Shown here piece after piece: positions 5,882 through 6,071 of a DNA stretch of 6,071 nucleotides. Origin of the DNA: an uncultured Oscillospiraceae bacterium (GTDB lineage: Bacteria; Bacillota; Clostridia; Oscillospirales; Acutalibacteraceae); NCBI GenBank assembly GCA_900552285.1, contig URYV01000100.1, positions 1-6,071 on the forward strand. The letters run 5' to 3'. A program made the position numbers and the translations under genes. Below the pieces are notes generated by a model. That model did no database searches, had not been told where the DNA came from, and was given only the letters and a program-made list of their open reading frames with translations. Position 1 is the stretch's first letter; the number at the start of each line of letters is the position of its first letter.

Positions 5882-6071
5882 GATTCCGAAAGAATTTTTC
5901 GAGAAACACGACATCCACATTCATATTCCGGAGGGAGCCGTTCCAAAAGATGGCCCGTCTGCCGGTATTACGATGGCGACGGCGCTTCTGTCTGCGCTGA
6001 CCCATACGCCGGTTCGCGCTGATCTGGCGATGACGGGCGAAATTACGCTGCGGGGCAGAGTGCTGCCCATC
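5775..6071 (+). CDS. lon: Lon protease, fragment of the proteolytic domain, partial at both ends
   Basis: Ninety-nine codons run without a stop to the right edge and match the Lon (MEROPS family S16) protease domain: LTGQLGDVMKESAQ (9-22), FEKHDIHIHIPEGAVPKDG (42-60), the catalytic Ser62 in GPSAGIT (codon 5958-5960), and MTGEITLRGRVLPI (86-99). Aligning from memory to E. coli Lon, it covers about residues 618-716. The catalytic Lys would fall 43 residues after the Ser, six residues beyond the window. Lon is a cytoplasmic ATP-dependent protease that degrades misfolded and regulatory proteins. Here its N-terminal substrate-binding region and AAA+ ATPase, about 600 residues, are absent and replaced by recA out of frame. 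The methionine at 5775 is internal to the family and is not a start. Codon use differs from the neighbours: 7 of 9 leucines are CTG and none of 9 isoleucines is ATA. The identity is secure; the placement next to recA is doubtful. Confidence 0.92.
   Translation, partial: MPGKGEFLLTGQLGDVMKESAQAGISFIRSVAEQYKIPKEFFEKHDIHIHIPEGAVPKDGPSAGITMATALLSALTHTPVRADLAMTGEITLRGRVLPI

Noticed and set aside
5138..5920. Long open frame of 260 codons on the minus strand across recA and the junction
   Set aside because: It is antisense to clear RecA and Lon coding sequence, has no recognisable domain, and arises from the codon bias of the plus strand.

Overview
The window is a tightly packed, single-strand (+) run of bacterial protein genes of moderate G+C. 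Its last ~300 bases do not belong with the rest. The gene set, the strong AGGAGG-type ribosome binding sites and the protein subfamilies point to a Gram-positive Clostridia-type Firmicute. The relevant subfamilies are a CEDE-type OmpR regulator with a short-lid GSGIGLA kinase, and a YqhQ/DUF1385 membrane protein next to prmC. This placement is inference from protein character, not a database match.

Layout: (1) 1-833, the 3' end of a gene for a repeat protein with two acidic Asp/Asn loops, probably exported or surface-bound; its start lies left of the window. (2) 854-1549, an OmpR/PhoB-type response regulator. (3) 1589-3034, its probable partner, a membrane sensor histidine kinase with a GTG start. 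(4) 3048-4058, a DUF1385 (YqhQ family) multi-pass membrane protein. (5) 4046-4903, prmC, the release-factor glutamine methyltransferase, overlapping the gene before it. (6) from 4910, recA, which is good up to about 5776 and then stops being RecA. (7) 5775-6071, in a different reading frame, an internal piece of the proteolytic domain of Lon protease, running off the right edge.

Gaps between genes are 20, 39, 13, -13 and 6 bases, with no visible terminator, so the whole set could be read as one transcript. The first three genes look like a signalling module: an exported acidic-loop repeat protein, a kinase with an extracytoplasmic sensor of about 130 residues, and a regulator. The last three are housekeeping: a membrane protein of unknown role, translation termination and recombination.

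The most important observation is the recA/lon junction near 5774-5780. Two essential housekeeping genes are joined out of frame, each cut inside a conserved domain, with a sharp change in codon choice (leucine CTT/CTC on the recA side, CTG on the lon side; isoleucine ATA common before, absent after). The simplest reading is a chimeric join between DNA of two organisms, from assembly or amplification, rather than a new biological system. I found no CRISPR array, insertion sequence, RNA gene or convincing novel system.
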